NCBI GenBank assembly: GCA_030998225.1
Contig: JAPYXD010000308.1
Coordinates: forward strand, 1,560,001-1,624,000
DNA from: Diplolepis rosae
Taxonomy: Eukaryota; Arthropoda; Insecta; Hymenoptera; Diplolepididae
Direction: 5' to 3'
DNA: 64,000 nt
The notes under the pieces were generated by a model. The model saw only the letters and a list, made by a program, of their open reading frames with translations. It had not been told where the DNA came from and did no database searches. Positions 20,745-32,398 of the stretch are shown here, piece after piece (the first letter of the stretch is position 1; every line of letters begins with the position of its first letter). The position numbers and the translations under genes were made by a program.

Positions 20745-22138
20745 ATTAATGTAATTTTTGAATATATATTTTAAAATTTAGTTTCATTAAACTTCATACG
20801 TATAGTTATAATAAAAATGTATACTAAATATTAATTAATAATTATATTATATATTTATCAATAATCATAATTATAATAATTTAAAAAAATATTTTATGAT
20901 TAATTTATAAAAATAGTTGATTTATTTTTACTTGAGTGAGGCTCAAAAGCTCTAGTCACGACACATTTCTCTCACAAGCTCTGAATAACTCTTGCGGTCA
21001 CTATATAAGAAAGTTCCAAATTTTACGTCTCAGAATTGTAAGCGAGCGTGTGCGTGATTCGACGAAAGCGTATCGTCCTATATATAAGTTTTAGTTATTA
21101 GGTTTATATTTGCGAAGTTGTATATTTAAGTGTATTTGTGATAGAAAATATGATTGGCTGCGACTGAATGGTGTGAATGTAATTGTATGATGTTTATATA
21201 TGTATGTATCGGATGACAAATGACAGGTTCGAGGTAAGAATTTTTTTGTTATTTAAGAGAACCATGACAACGTTTATACTTGACTCCTTACAATTCATGA
21301 AGTTTATATTACTTTAAATTTAAGAAATATTTCTTAAATTTCAAAACACGTTTATTCATATCAGTAACATCTTTTTGACACAAATCTCTAACTTACCATA
21401 GGCAATATTATCGTTCTTTGCATCCATTATTACTCAATACACTTTACTACTTGACCATTTTAAACAGTAAATCACATCTTCGGAGCAAATAATTATTTAA
21501 TCCTACCGAAAATTATCTCCTCATTTCAAGGAAATATTTCTCTCAATTTACAATTCGCTCATTACAAACAAGGAATCAGATATTGGAATAGAAAACAAAT
21601 TTACTTGAACCAATGCAAATTTTTTTGAATTAATGTATTGTTTCTTTGAAGATGCATCACATCATTTTACATAAAAGAATTCACTTCTCTTATCAAATAA
21701 TTGCTACACAATGTTAATAACATATTTATTCAATCTAATGAATATTTAATAGTACTAGAAAAACATTTTTTTGCTTTAATTATTCATTTTTTAAAGACAA
21801 TAAAAATATTTCTTTGATCTAAAAAAATATTTAATCGTCACCATCCAGCTCAACCATTTATTTGAATTAAAGAAATATTCTTTGATTCGAATATTCTTTA
21901 TTCTCAGTGTAGTGAAACCACACATTTTTATTTAAAAAAAATTTTTAACATAAAAAAAACTATGAAGGAAACTTGTCTTCCATCTTTGCTGAGTGCAATA
22001 GTTTTTTTCATTCAGTTTGACAAAAATTGGAAATTGAAAAAGTTTTAATATATTGACCTATGTATAAACAATTTTCGACGAAAATTCCTTTTTTGTACAA
22101 TTATTATAGAATTTTCAATAACAATCATATTGTAAAAT
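20745..22138. other. AT-rich non-coding stretch
   Basis: No gene. A TATA-like CACTATATAAG near 21000-21010 and TATATATAAG near 21079 could belong to an LTR promoter, but no partner LTR is seen. From about 21550 to 21909 the sequence carries CAAAGAAAT motifs and ends TTCTCAGTG before TA, the inverted partner of 2629. Confidence 0.4.
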
Positions 22139-22169
22139 CTGATGAGGATGACATAGTAGTCATCGAAAC
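22139..22169 (+). ncRNA. Hammerhead-like ribozyme core
   Basis: CTGATGA at 22139-22145, an unpaired G, stem GATGAC (22147-22152), loop ATAGTA, stem GTCATC (22159-22164), then GAAAC (22165-22169). This is the CUGAUGA, stem II, GAAA core of a hammerhead, with one extra G beside stem II. I could not place stems I and III or a cleavage site with confidence. Hammerheads are known in Penelope-like and other retroelements. Confidence 0.45.
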
Positions 22170-23502
22170 TTCATTAAAGAGATTATAACAAACATCTAGA
22201 TTGTCCGAGGTTGTTCATTTTCCTGCATTCAATGAAGAGAATTAGCCGGACGTAAATATCTTATAAGTTTAATTATGTATATTATAATATATATTATATA
22301 TTTATTTTAGTTAATACTTAATCACACTTTTCTCAGAAAATAACCCGTTCAACACAATGCTTCTGTAGATCGTGACGTGTGAAACGCGCTCTGGTGAGAA
22401 AATTTTGCACATAGAAACTATAACCACTAAGGGAAGCAAGTTCTCGCCGCTGCAGGTAGGGAGTAGGATAGGGCTGTCTGAAACGACCACATGCTGCAGC
22501 CATGGATTCCAAAACCGTTCCACCATTATTGTTACGAATTATATGAAAAGGGCATGTCCGGTTGGAACAATCACATATTATATTATATATTGTATATTAG
22601 CATTGTCTATTTGTAACTTCTGCGTTGTGCAGTACGAACTCTTCGTAGTATGAACGCACCCCTCGACGTTTTTAGCCAATGGGGCAAGCCGACCGATAGA
22701 CGCTTCAGCTCATTAGTTGCCTGGCGCCGTCGTCCTCACAAGACAAGTCGTCCGCGCAAACCTGGGCTTCATGCGCGTGCGCTAGCCTTTCCAGCTGATG
22801 TAATAAAACTGCGCGAAACCTTTGGCGCGCAGCTTTATTCTGTTCTTGTCAGGAGAGTGGCAAGTAGCCAAAAGTTATTGGAACTATACACTTTTATTAA
22901 TTTCTAATGAACGCCACGGCCAACTTTGATTTGGACGAAGTGAGGCGCGAGGTCGCGGCCAGATCTCCGGTAAGTCTTTCAGACTCTATTCCGTGCCATT
23001 GAAAATTTATTCTTTTACTTGCGTGGCTCTCAAGCTTTCCCAGAGCCTGTGTATTAGGCTCTGATGCCATGTGCCATTATTGGTGACGACATTTCATTTT
23101 TTTCACTATTTTGAATTTGTGACGAGCCAGGGCTTTGCCCACCTATTAAATAAATTGTAAAGTTAACTGTAGTTAAGTGCAGCTTGATTTGTTTAATTTT
23201 TTTTTGCGAGAGCTCCTATGTTTTAGGTCAAGTTTCCTCCCTAACCTAAAAACCTTACCTGATCCGAACTTCCGAATCCATCCAGCCTTAGCCGGAACCC
23301 TTGTTCAGCTTTACTTTTCTTTGGATGCTAAGTTTTATATTTTCAGGGTCTTCAAATTTTATGAATATGGCGTCGGGAGACGCCAGGTGCTCATCTTAGA
23401 AGCCGCCTAAATAACGCCAGTGACACCGGGGGTAATCCTGCATCCTCGGGTCCGCGTTGATAAAGATCTTATTTTTCTTTGACGTTTCAGCGGAGGTCAC
23501 CC
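22170..23502. other. Non-coding stretch with a possible LTR or spliced leader
   Basis: A stretch starting TGTTACGAATT near 22533 with an AATAAA near 22800 looks LTR-like. At 22907 an ATG opens a short frame (MNATANFDLDEVRREVAARSP) that runs into CCGGTAAGT at about 22972, a good splice-donor match, suggesting a first exon of an unidentified element. No second copy or acceptor partner is identified, so this remains tentative. Confidence 0.3.
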
Positions 23503-23610
23503 GTTATAAAACTTAAGATGAAAATACTTTTATTATAAAATTTAAAATATAGATTTTAATTTCAAAAACTATTTGTCTGAAAGAAACGTCTTGAAGATTT
23601 TGTAGAAATA
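23503..23610 (+). repeat. Inverted repeat arm, left (partner 29063-29171)
   Basis: About 108 bp that match the reverse complement of 29063-29171 at roughly 85% of positions. The pair brackets the R1-clade copy. Confidence 0.7.
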
Positions 23611-23947
23611 GAGGGAGATTTAGAGGGTAATTGCCCGCGCGGTAATTAGTCAGTGAATCATGCCGCGCGTCGATAATATAGTGATGCAGCGCTAATGACC
23701 TGGCGAGATGGTAATAGGTTACTGGCATGGCGCCATTAACATGGACTAATTACTGTTTGAATTAATAATTAGTATACCATCCCTGTTAGTACATAAGCAT
23801 ACAATTCCGCCATTGCCGGTCCCAAGCCCGGATGAGAAAGAAGGAGGGGGTACACAGACAGCAACATGACACAACACATTTACAGCGACACTGAACGCAA
23901 AATAGCCAACACCCGAGAGCGCGTTTCGGAGGGGGGGGGGGGGGGGG
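23611..23947. other. No gene; ends in a G16-17 run
   Basis: Mixed-composition sequence leading to a poly-G run at about 23931-23947, directly before the GC-rich 5' UTR of the R1-clade element. Confidence 0.5.
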
Positions 23948-24921
23948 CCGCGTCTCGCCAAGAGGAATGCGTGAGGTCACGCACGGAGCAGACGCGTCCT
24001 GCAGCCCATCAACGGTAGTAGCCGAAAGGACTCTGCCAGTGGCTGGGCTGCCGCCGTCAGGATGGCCGTCAAGGGGACCCTATAGACAGGCTTGCCCTAG
24101 CGGTGGGCCTGCCGAGCGCACGTGTTGTAATGGTTCCCGATACCTTAAAGCGCGTGAGGACGCGGTGTGGAGCCAAAGCATCAGGAGACTTCAAACAGGT
24201 CCCTTGATGCCGCATGAATGGACCGGAGACCCACACATACCAGAATAAATCGATTCCTGAGTGAATGGGCTGCGGCCGTGGCCTGGTGGATATTCCCGAA
24301 AGACTAGCCAAGGGAGGAGTAGTAGCCTCCCGACCAGGGTAGGACGCGATGTCAGTACCTTACCTCTGTGGAAGTAATATGGGTAAATGAAAGTCCCTCC
24401 GGTGCTAAGACGCGAAGGGCAAAGATCCCGTGAAACCACATGTTAAATTGGGAAAACCGCTTACGTTTCTGCTGTCTGGAGCCAATTTCGGGGTTGAAAT
24501 CATGGAAGCCCGGGCGCAGGAATGAAGGATTACCTGGTCAGTATTTCCTTATATCCGACGCTGCGTAGGATAAATCGCACACCGTCTAGCCTGAAGTCCG
24601 CGTCACGTGTCGGGGCGGTCCCAACACTGCTCGGTCGATAGGGGTGACGTTAAACCTTTAGCATCATTATGGCGCGGGCCTATCCCGTAACATTCTTACT
24701 AGCTTCATTTAATGTGCCGATAGGATCGACCATCCAATAAGCCGCTTCTTGGTTTCGGCGCACATAACTAGGAATCTATACAGGCGGGGATAGTAGCCCT
24801 ACTGCGGTAGGGCTCCCATGATGGGCAAACCGTCTTCAGACACGACGTTAAATATTATACTCCTCCAGGGGCTGAGGGATGGAAGGACGTCCTTCAGCTA
24901 CTCAAGGGGCAAAATAAAAAA
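23948..24921 (+). other. 5' UTR of R1-clade copy 1
   Basis: About 970 bp of GC-rich, stop-dense sequence with no gene, unlike the AT-rich surroundings. The last 60 bases (GGATGGAAGGACGTCCTTCA) are open in the ORF1 frame and resemble 45503-45560 in copy 2, so the true ORF1 start may be somewhat upstream of 24922. Confidence 0.7.
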
Positions 24922-25560
24922 ATGGAAAGGCTAGCCAGAGCCGTCAGCGTTATCCAACAGGGTATGCTGACGAATAACCCTGGCTTTGTAAAAGATTCGG
25001 TAAATGAGGCAACTGAGGTGTTGAGCGGTATGCTCAGCACCCACAAGTGCCTACTAGAAAGCGGGGTGGAAATCCAAAAAAGGCTGGAATCCCACCCCGC
25101 CTCAAAAAACATGGGTATCTTCCGGAGACTGCGTTCTGCGTCTCTGGCAGATGCCCCAAAAAAGCTGACAAAGGGGGAGAAGAGTGTTGCTACCCCCCCC
25201 CCCCCCCCCCGAAGATCGGCATCCCAAAAAAGGGAAGGGTGGCATATCGTCATCGTACGCTGCGGCCACCAGAGGCCAGACCCCAAAAAAGGATGGGGAA
25301 TAGCTGCTGGTGGAAAAGAAGAAGAAAAAGAAAAAAAAAGAGAAGAAGAAGAAAGAGGTTCCTGTGCCCTTTGCGCAGGTACCCAAATCAAAGGGAAAGT
25401 TGCCGAGGCGCTCTCCGGCCGCCAGGTCGGGTGACGCTATCAGGGTGTCGGCGAGGGATGGAGAGTCCTACGCCGATATCCTGAAAGCCATGAAGGCCAA
25501 GGTGGAACCCCAAAATTCGGGAGCGGAGGTCCTCTCCATCCGAAGAACAAGGAGGGAGGA
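24922..25560 (+). pseudogene. R1-clade ORF1 (gag-like), frameshifted and truncated
   Basis: From ATG at 24922 the frame encodes a helical N-terminal region, then enters a C-run at about 25193-25210 and A/G-rich tracts where the frame is lost. The conserved block DAIRVSARDGESYADILK and EVLSIRRTRREEIL, typical of R1-clade gags, is in another frame at about 25430-25560. The expected C-terminal zinc knuckles are absent because the copy jumps to endonuclease sequence near 25580. ORF1 proteins bind the element RNA. Confidence 0.78.
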
Positions 25561-25581
25561 GATCCTCCAGATCACAACAAA

Positions 25582-26199
25582 TGGTCCGAAAAGTCTGCTT
25601 GGTACCAGGATGCATCAAGGAAGGCTGGGATCCTTGTCTGCAGCCCTGATTTGAGCATCGCGGATTTCCAGAAAACCGACGCAGGATTCGTTTGGGTGAA
25701 GGTAGCGGGGGTACGTGTGTACAGCTGCTACTTCTTTCCCAACGATCCTTTCGAGATCTTTCAGCCCCAGATCCTCCTTCTTGAGAAAAGCCTTAAAGAG
25801 GCTAGTGGGCGGTCCCTTATTCCGGGCGACTTTAATAGTAAGTCGCCTGAGTGGGGAGAAGCCGGTCTGGACAGGAGTGGAATCTTGGTCCGTGAGATGG
25901 TCGCAAGGAATGACCTGATTGTATTGAATCGGCGCCGGGATTTTACGTTCAGACGAGGAGCGGGGGGGTCGATTATCGACCTCACGATTGCCGCGTCCTG
26001 TCTTGCCTCAAGGATAGGCGATTGGTGCGTCCTCGAGGTAATAACCTTGAGTGACCTCCAGTGCATTGAGTTTAGCATCCAGGAACGAAGTCACCCAGTG
26101 AATACGGGAAGGGGCGGCAAGGTAAGGAGCCGTTCCAAAGACAGGTCCGAAGTTCCTGCGTGGTCCGGAGCGAAGAAATCTTCACTCCCGAAGAACTAA
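25582..26199 (+). pseudogene. R1-clade ORF2, APE-type endonuclease part
   Basis: Open from about 25582 with AGILVCSPDLS, then RSLIPGDFNSKSPEWGE, the Asp/Asn catalytic block, and SIIDLTIA. The block that normally reads SDH before the strand end reads LSDLQC, so the catalytic His is Leu. The first part of the domain is missing upstream, and at about 26128 the sequence jumps towards the RT, skipping a linker present at 47845-48240 in copy 2. It would nick the target site. Confidence 0.8.
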
Positions 26200-27563
26200 A
26201 GAGAGCGGGTGGAAGGCTCAAGGCAAAAACAGCGCCAGGGATCGACGGGTTGCTGGACGAGATCCTCAAAGAGGTGATCGGGGTATACCCGGAGATCCTC
26301 CTAGAAGTCTTTAACTCCTGTCTTCGGGAGGGGAGGTTCTTCGCAGACTGGAAGAAGCAGAGGTTGGTCCTGTTGAGGAAGGCCAACAAGCCTCTAGGGG
26401 ATCCCTCATCGTATAGACCAATATGTTTATTGGATACGATGGGGAAACTTCTTGAGGAAATGATCCTACAAAGACTACAGGGTCACATGGTCCGCGAGAA
26501 TGGTCTCTCGGAAAACCAGTTCGGCTTTTGGAAAGGAAGGTCCACAGTTGACGCCATCCAGGCAGTGGTGGACATCACCACTAAAGCAAGAAGAGGAACT
26601 GGAAGGCGTAAGGGATTCTGCGCGTTTATCAGCATTGACATACGCAATGCGTTCAATACCGCGAGATGAAACATCTGCATCGAGGCGATGGTGCAGAAAA
26701 AGGTTCCAGTCTACCTGTTGCGAATGATAGATGACTATCTGAGCGACAGGTGGGTGATATACGAGGGCGACAAATGGTCTCTCAAGGAAGAGATGACATG
26801 TGGCGCCCCTCAAGGGTCACGGGTAGGTCTACTCGTTTGGAACGTTATGTACGACGATTTCCTGTGCATGGACCTGCCTGCTGGAACGAGCATCATCGGC
26901 TTCGCGGATGACGCACTTGTCGTGTGCGCCGCTGATGACGTCAAAATCCTGGAGCTGAGGATCAATGGTAGTCTGTGGCGGGCAAAGCGTTGGTTGGATA
27001 GCAGATGCCTGAAAATGGTCCCTGAAAAGACCGAGGCTTTGCTGGTCACAGACAGGAAATCCTTCAAATACCCGAGGATCGTTCTCAAGGAAGTCATCCA
27101 ATATGGGGCCGCCCTGACGCGGCTCATGCCCAGCATTGGTGGGCCCAGGGAAGCTAAGAGAAGTCTGGTGGCGAGCGTGGTAAATTCGAAGCTGCTTTAT
27201 GCAGCTCCGATCTGGACAAGTGCCCTTAACAACCATGCTATCCTGAAGAAGCTGTTCTCGGCACAGAGAGGTGTAGTGATGAGAATTATCTCAGAATACC
27301 GAACTGTGTCTACAAGCGCTGTGCTGGTCGTGGCGAGCGTCCCACCAATAGATTTATTGGCCGAGGAAAGGAAGGAGCTCACCTGCTTAACAAACCTGCA
27401 GGAAATCGCTCGCGCAGTGGGCGCACAACCCACTCCTGACACGATGGTCTCTCTCATGCTCCAGTCTGAACAGATATGGATGCTTACCGAGTCATTCGTC
27501 ACCCTGGTGATGAAGACGATGCAGCTCGATGGGCGTGCAGAGCGCGGCAACAATGGGGGCTAG
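26160..27563 (+). pseudogene. R1-clade ORF2, reverse transcriptase part, one nonsense codon
   Basis: RT blocks appear in order: KTAPGIDGLLDEI, SSYRPICLLDTMGKLLE, LSENQFGFWKGRST, FISIDIRNAFNTAR, then TGA at 26667-26669, then in the same frame PQGSRVGLLVW and the catalytic IIGFADDALVV near 26880-26915. The thumb and C-terminal region run to a stop at 27561-27563, short of the C-terminal zinc knuckle usual for the clade. The RT primes on the nicked target. Apart from the TGA this is the best preserved part of the copy. Confidence 0.85.
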
Positions 27564-27927
27564 TAGAAATCGCATCGGGGCCTACACCCGCGGTCCTGCG
27601 TCTTGGGCGGACTTGGCTGTCTGCGTCGGGCGGGGTGGGAATCTTTATATTCCTCCCCTGGTTGGCGCGGCTAGCCGGCCTGCCTAACGGGCGTGTGCCT
27701 GCGGATGGGGGTCCCGGGTGAACGGACGACGGAAGAGTCGTACGCGACTTTAAGCTGGTATCAACTGCCCGCGAAGTTTAAAGCCGAAAGGCGGTTCCGC
27801 GGGCGGTGTATTGGTTCGTGAGAGGGGTTTTGTTTGTTTTAACAGGTATGCCTAGACCCGCCCTAGGAGAGTTCTGTAAAACGTCTATAAAAGATTTCGC
27901 CGTTTTTCCTCCTGACAAAAAAAAAAT
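27564..27927 (+). other. 3' end of R1-clade copy 1
   Basis: Remnant ORF2 C-terminal sequence in other frames, then a 3' UTR whose segment at about 27690-27815 matches 48325-48465 in copy 2, ending in an A-run at 27919-27927. Confidence 0.7.
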
Positions 27928-29062
27928 TAAGCATACAATTATTATTAATATTGATAAAAATCAATAATAAGTTATCAATTAATCATAAACCATCTACAGA
28001 TGAGAAAACATGTTATCACAAATATTGATTGATTATGGACAATCAATCAATCAATCAGGCATAGGCTGTAACACATAAAATATAAGCTACAACTAAGTAG
28101 ATGCAGGTATTCTTAGTTATACCTGGATCTACTTGTTGATTAGAAATAAAAATAGGTAAGAGAGAGAATACAATTTTGCGCGATCCACTCCCACTGCAGT
28201 CACTATTGGAAGATCCAATAATATATATACCCTAGATTCAACACTGGAGGTTTGTCATTACGTTCCGAACAGTTGTACGGTTGTTAGGTCCGGACCGGTA
28301 ATTCAACGTCGTGAGCAGACCCTTCGATAAACTTAAGTCTCATTGGATTTCTATGAGCAACTCAACATTCGGTACTTGGTAAATAAAATCCCAGGTCATT
28401 AAGTAGTGCAAGTCCGGAAACTGTAGTGCTAGATAGTTCCTTTGGATTACGTGTATCTTCGTATTCAGTCGTGTCGGTTAATAGTGATTCATTTCTGAAA
28501 TCGGGACGAACTAACCTATCTTGTTAACAAGTGCATATTTGATTCATTTCTCGTGTACTTAACACGATATGTAAGCGGATAATTGATCACATCAGTTGCT
28601 GGTGGACTTGCATCCCTTACACCATACCTCCTGCAAAATTTATCGTTGTTTTGCTACCTCACGGAGACTCAAACGAAATCCAACTATCCTGCAAGGATTT
28701 GTGCCATTGACTTGCAATAATAGGAGTAAAAAACCACAATTCTCTCTTTTGTCCTCTAATTTAAGAGGTAGACAAGTAAGTTACCAACTAAGTATCATTC
28801 TATATGAAAACTTGCGCAACATCTTATTTATTTATAATAAATTATTTCATTTATTAATATATTCAGTGTTTTATTATCATTGTGAACAACTCAGGGCCCA
28901 TAGACTTGACAAGTGACAACGTACCCACAAACAAAAATAAATTATCAGGCCTTACAAACCTGATATAATCAGCTAACCGCCTCCCTTACATCCAAAATTC
29001 CAAACTACCCTCGCCTTTTGCTCGGGACGTAACATTGAAGTATTCCCTCCTTTATTTACCTT
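27928..29062. other. No gene seen
   Basis: AT-rich sequence with imperfect repeats of AATCAATCAATC near 28040. No coding or RNA feature that I can support. Confidence 0.5.
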
Positions 29063-29171
29063 TATTTCTTCAAAATATTCAAGACGTTTATTCAATACAA
29101 ATAGTTTTTGAGATTGAAATCTATATTTTAAATTTTATAATAAAAGTATTTACATCTTAAGTTTTTATAAC
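29063..29171 (-). repeat. Inverted repeat arm, right (partner 23503-23610)
   Basis: Reverse complement of the arm at 23503-23610, about 85% matched, 5.5 kb away. Confidence 0.7.
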
Positions 29172-30677
29172 CGATGCGGAGACTTTTAATTTGAAAATTG
29201 AGATGCTTTACAGAGAAGAAAAATTGTGTTTTTAAAGTAGTTGATTCCCAGAGCTTGTAAATCTTTCACCTAATATTTCAATTCCAAACATTGAATATTT
29301 ATTGACTGAATTAAACTGACAAATTTTTCTTGAAGTTTCAAAATGTTTTTATAATGTTAAAAGATGAACCAAATTTAGAATTACAAAATTTTTCATTGAA
29401 AAAAGAAAAAGTCACTCACCTGAAATAAGCTTTTGATAGAATTCTCAAAATTGAAGAAATGAAAGTGTTATTTGGAAATTTTTAATTTTCATAACAAGGT
29501 GAACAGTTGAACAGAGAATTATGTGCAAAGTATTTTCCATTTTCTTTTCCATTGAAATTTCTACATCCATTTGAATTTATTTTTATTTTCAGTTTCTAGA
29601 TTTATGAAAAGTATATTTACCATGATTTTCTCGAGGGACATAATGAATAATAATAATAAATAATAAATTACTTGGCATAAAATGGTCTCCCATGCTCAGT
29701 TGCATTTTATCTATTACAAGAGCAGCTGCAAATACAAACTAAAAATTAGCAACTTTCTTGATAAATTTGTTCATTTATTTTGTTAATACCCCTTCGTTCC
29801 TCTGGAGTTAACGCCTCAGATTTTTTTCATTATTTTCATCAATTTAGGATCAAAGCCATACTGTGATTTTAAATTTCGAAGATAATGATTGAGCGTCGAC
29901 ATGGCAGGCACAGGCAGCAGTTGATGATTCTGAATGTGCAGATAAGACTTTCGGCTTCTTATACGGTGAAGAATGCATTATAGAATCCACCTTCGTGTAT
30001 AACGCATGTCCTTTTTTCCTATAGCGTTGACATATATATGCCACGTCCGAACAGACACCTTTATGTTTATGCTTGAATATCACGTCGTTTGATTTTTTCC
30101 TTCATCTTCTTTTTGGTTTTTTTTCAGAATATGATTGGAGCCCTCGACTTTGTCGCAAATCGATTGATTTTCCACTGTTTTTTGACACGTTTCGACTACG
30201 AGCCAATAATTAATTAATAATAACGGAGAATACTCTTCTAATACCGGCTCCACGGGCTATGCCATTGCGCTAAAACTCCTTACTATTTCCTATGTAACGC
30301 TTATTGATATTCACTTTGGGTGAATTAGGTATTTATCAAATTCATTTTACCCGACCAGGATTTAATAAATGTTCAAATGTCCTTGAGTCCAAAGTTTAAT
30401 CGACAGAGTTGATTAAAATTACTTCAACTATTTTTCTCCGCGTAATAGTACAGTATTTAACTGTTCATTGTGATTTATATTTAAAAATTCTTGTTGTATT
30501 TTTATTCTTTCACAAATGATTTTCAACTTTGAATCATTTAAATTTATGAAATGGATTTCATACAATATATTTCAAAATTTTCCGCTCTTTAGAATACATC
30601 GGGTTGGGGGGACGGGGATTTCGTTTGCATTGATATTAGTTCTTGCTATCAAAAATTGTCGGCGCTGATGCTCATTT
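29172..30677. other. No recognised gene; one unassigned frame
   Basis: Mostly AT-rich. A minus-strand frame at 29850-30083 (77 residues, with CSDVAYICQRY and SSTAACACHVD) has non-AT codon use compared with its surroundings, but I recognise no family and there is no gene context. It could be a scrap of a transposable-element ORF. Confidence 0.3.
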
Positions 30678-31560
30678 TCACTTCTTCAAGTACCCTCCTA
30701 AAATACGTGGTAGTAGCCGCACTGTGATGACAACGGTTTCGCGTCGTCTGTCAAATCCTCTGTTGCTTGGCTCGTAATAGGCGAGCTCATGCAACAAAGA
30801 GCGATGCGGATTTGGCGGAGGCCTATAAGCCTCAGCCACTCTATAACCTTTTTCGGCGTTCATGGTCAAATATTCCAGTTGCACAAAACTCCGCGCATCT
30901 GCTCTGTGTATCATGAGGCGCAACCTAGGGAGCAAGTTATGGTAAGCGTAACTTATCTCTTCTGTCTCAGTCAAGGGGGGTGTTAACTTATCAAACATAG
31001 CTCACATGCACGTCAAATAGTCGGATACTGATTCTTTATCTCCTTGCGTCCGCTGGCAGATCTCCTGTCTCAACTCAAATTGGAAGTCAGGGGCACTAAA
31101 CCTTATGCGACACGCTCTGGCGAAGTCCTCGCAAGTCCTCCACACATACTTGGAACTCCTGAACCAATTAAGATCGATACCAGACAGGAAGGAAGGCATG
31201 ACCCTCAACAGGTCGGAGTTTCATATCGATACTAATCAACGGCCCTCCTCTAGGCGCGTGAGAAATGCGTCTGAGTCCTCCCGTCGTGTCCCAGAGAACT
31301 TTAAATTCCATTTACGCATGGTATCGTATGCGTGCGCAGGGTTAGATCGGACCCGAATGCGATGACTTTACTTACGAGCAGCGGGACCTTCACCGTCAAA
31401 TCGATCTACGGGCATATCATAGCCGAAGTCGTAGCGGTCACCTTCACGGTCCGAAACTCTTGGTCGGGCCTGCGAATCACTTCGGTGCGCTGCGCGAGTT
31501 GACTCAAAGGGCTCAGTGGGTAAATTAGCACAAGATCAAATAAACCTGGCAGAGGATACC
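30678..31560 (-). pseudogene. gag: Ty3/gypsy gag fragment
   Basis: Reading from right to left: an Arg/Asp-rich leader with PVDRFDGEGPAA, then MRKWNLKFSGTRRED, DAFLTRLEEGR, a stop, LRVMPSFLSGIDLNWFR, CEDFARACRIRF, and after TGA at 31002-31004 FDKLTPPLTETEE, NLLPRLRLMIHR, ending at 30678. These are the blocks of the retrotransposon gag domain common in insect gypsy elements. At least three in-frame stops are present. No zinc knuckle or pol follows, so it is an isolated fragment and is not part of the pol at 33000-34660, which lies on the wrong side. Confidence 0.75.
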
Positions 31561-32398
31561 TAACATTCGGGGGGAATTTCTATCTTATAGACTCACTGAC
31601 CATACAGGAAAAAGGGGGGGGGGGAGGAAGCTCGCTTTATCAGAAGTGCTCCAGGGCTGGTTAAATGACACTTTGAATAACTCAGGTTCCAGCGGGGGAA
31701 TCTCGGAGACGTACGCGGGCTTATTTCTGTTATGTGCAAAAGGGAAGGTTCACAATAATCGAGCTTACAAGCACGTGTCGTGGAGATTCCGTCGCCAGCA
31801 AAGAATACAGGAATTCGTACCTCAATACCAATCGCATTTGACACTCGTGCGTCGTCGAGTCGCTCGAGATTCATCGACTAAAGGTCACTCCACAACGTTG
31901 ATCTCAGAGAGATTATCCAAGTCGGGCATTTTCTGTTAACTATGGAGTGGGTCCTCAAAAATTTTTATTACAAATAATCAACCCTTGTTCTCAACTGGAA
32001 TCTGCCTAGTGTCATATATAAATTAATTTTGAACTTTTATATGTAAAAATCCATGATTTCGACTAATAGTTGTTTATTTTCTAAAACTGTGTTTTCCCGA
32101 GTAATTTAAAAAATAATCAATTTTATGTGCTCTCTACGTACCAGGACGTAATTGCATACAGGCTGCATAGCTTTTTGAGCTAGAACGAAACTTATATCAT
32201 TAGTAGTTAGAGAATATAACGTTACCATCAGGCCAAAACCGCCTAAGTGCTTTTCCCTAGTTTCGAGAAACACGCATTCAGAGTTTTGATGCTTCAGTAT
32301 AAATCGTCGAATGATTTAGAAGCTACCGTTCATTTATTACTACAGTCGTTTGAACTATAATCATAAGTATGAAACATAAAGCGACTTCAAAAATGCAA
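31561..32398. other. No gene seen
   Basis: Includes a G-rich run at about 31612-31624. No supported coding region. Confidence 0.5.

Larger units (their letters stand above)
2629..21909. mobile_element. Possible older DNA element with inverted termini, hosting the nested LTR elements
   Basis: The left terminus at 2629-2662 (CACTGAGAAAAAAGA, later CAAAGAA) and the reverse complement of 21876-21909 (CACTGAGAATAAAGA, later CAAAGAA) match at roughly three quarters of positions, and both are flanked by TA. The short segments between the LTR elements (2629-2736, 11121 to about 11210, about 21550-21909) share repeated CAAAGAAAT motifs. I infer one TA-target DNA element, perhaps Tc1/mariner-type, that received the LTR elements. 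No transposase is visible. The pairing of the two ends is inference. Confidence 0.35.
23948..27927 (+). mobile_element. R1-clade non-LTR retrotransposon, internally deleted copy 1
   Basis: GC-rich plus-strand element with a 5' UTR, gag-type ORF1, APE-type endonuclease and reverse transcriptase, and a 3' end with an A-run at about 27919-27927. ORF1 and endonuclease blocks and the GVPQGS-like and FADD blocks place it in the R1 clade. No rDNA flanks are present, so it is not in the classic R1 site. Compared with copy 2 (44736-48465) it lacks the ORF1 C-terminus and the endonuclease-RT linker. Confidence 0.85.

Noticed and set aside
22311..22907. Frames of 71-93 codons around 22311-22907
   Set aside because: No recognisable domain; the region looks LTR-like.
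23948..24921. GC-rich stretch considered as rDNA
   Set aside because: No rRNA core sequence is recognisable; its position before ORF1 fits an R1-clade 5' UTR.
28596..28916. 106-codon plus-strand frame
   Set aside because: AT-rich with biased composition, no motif and no gene context.
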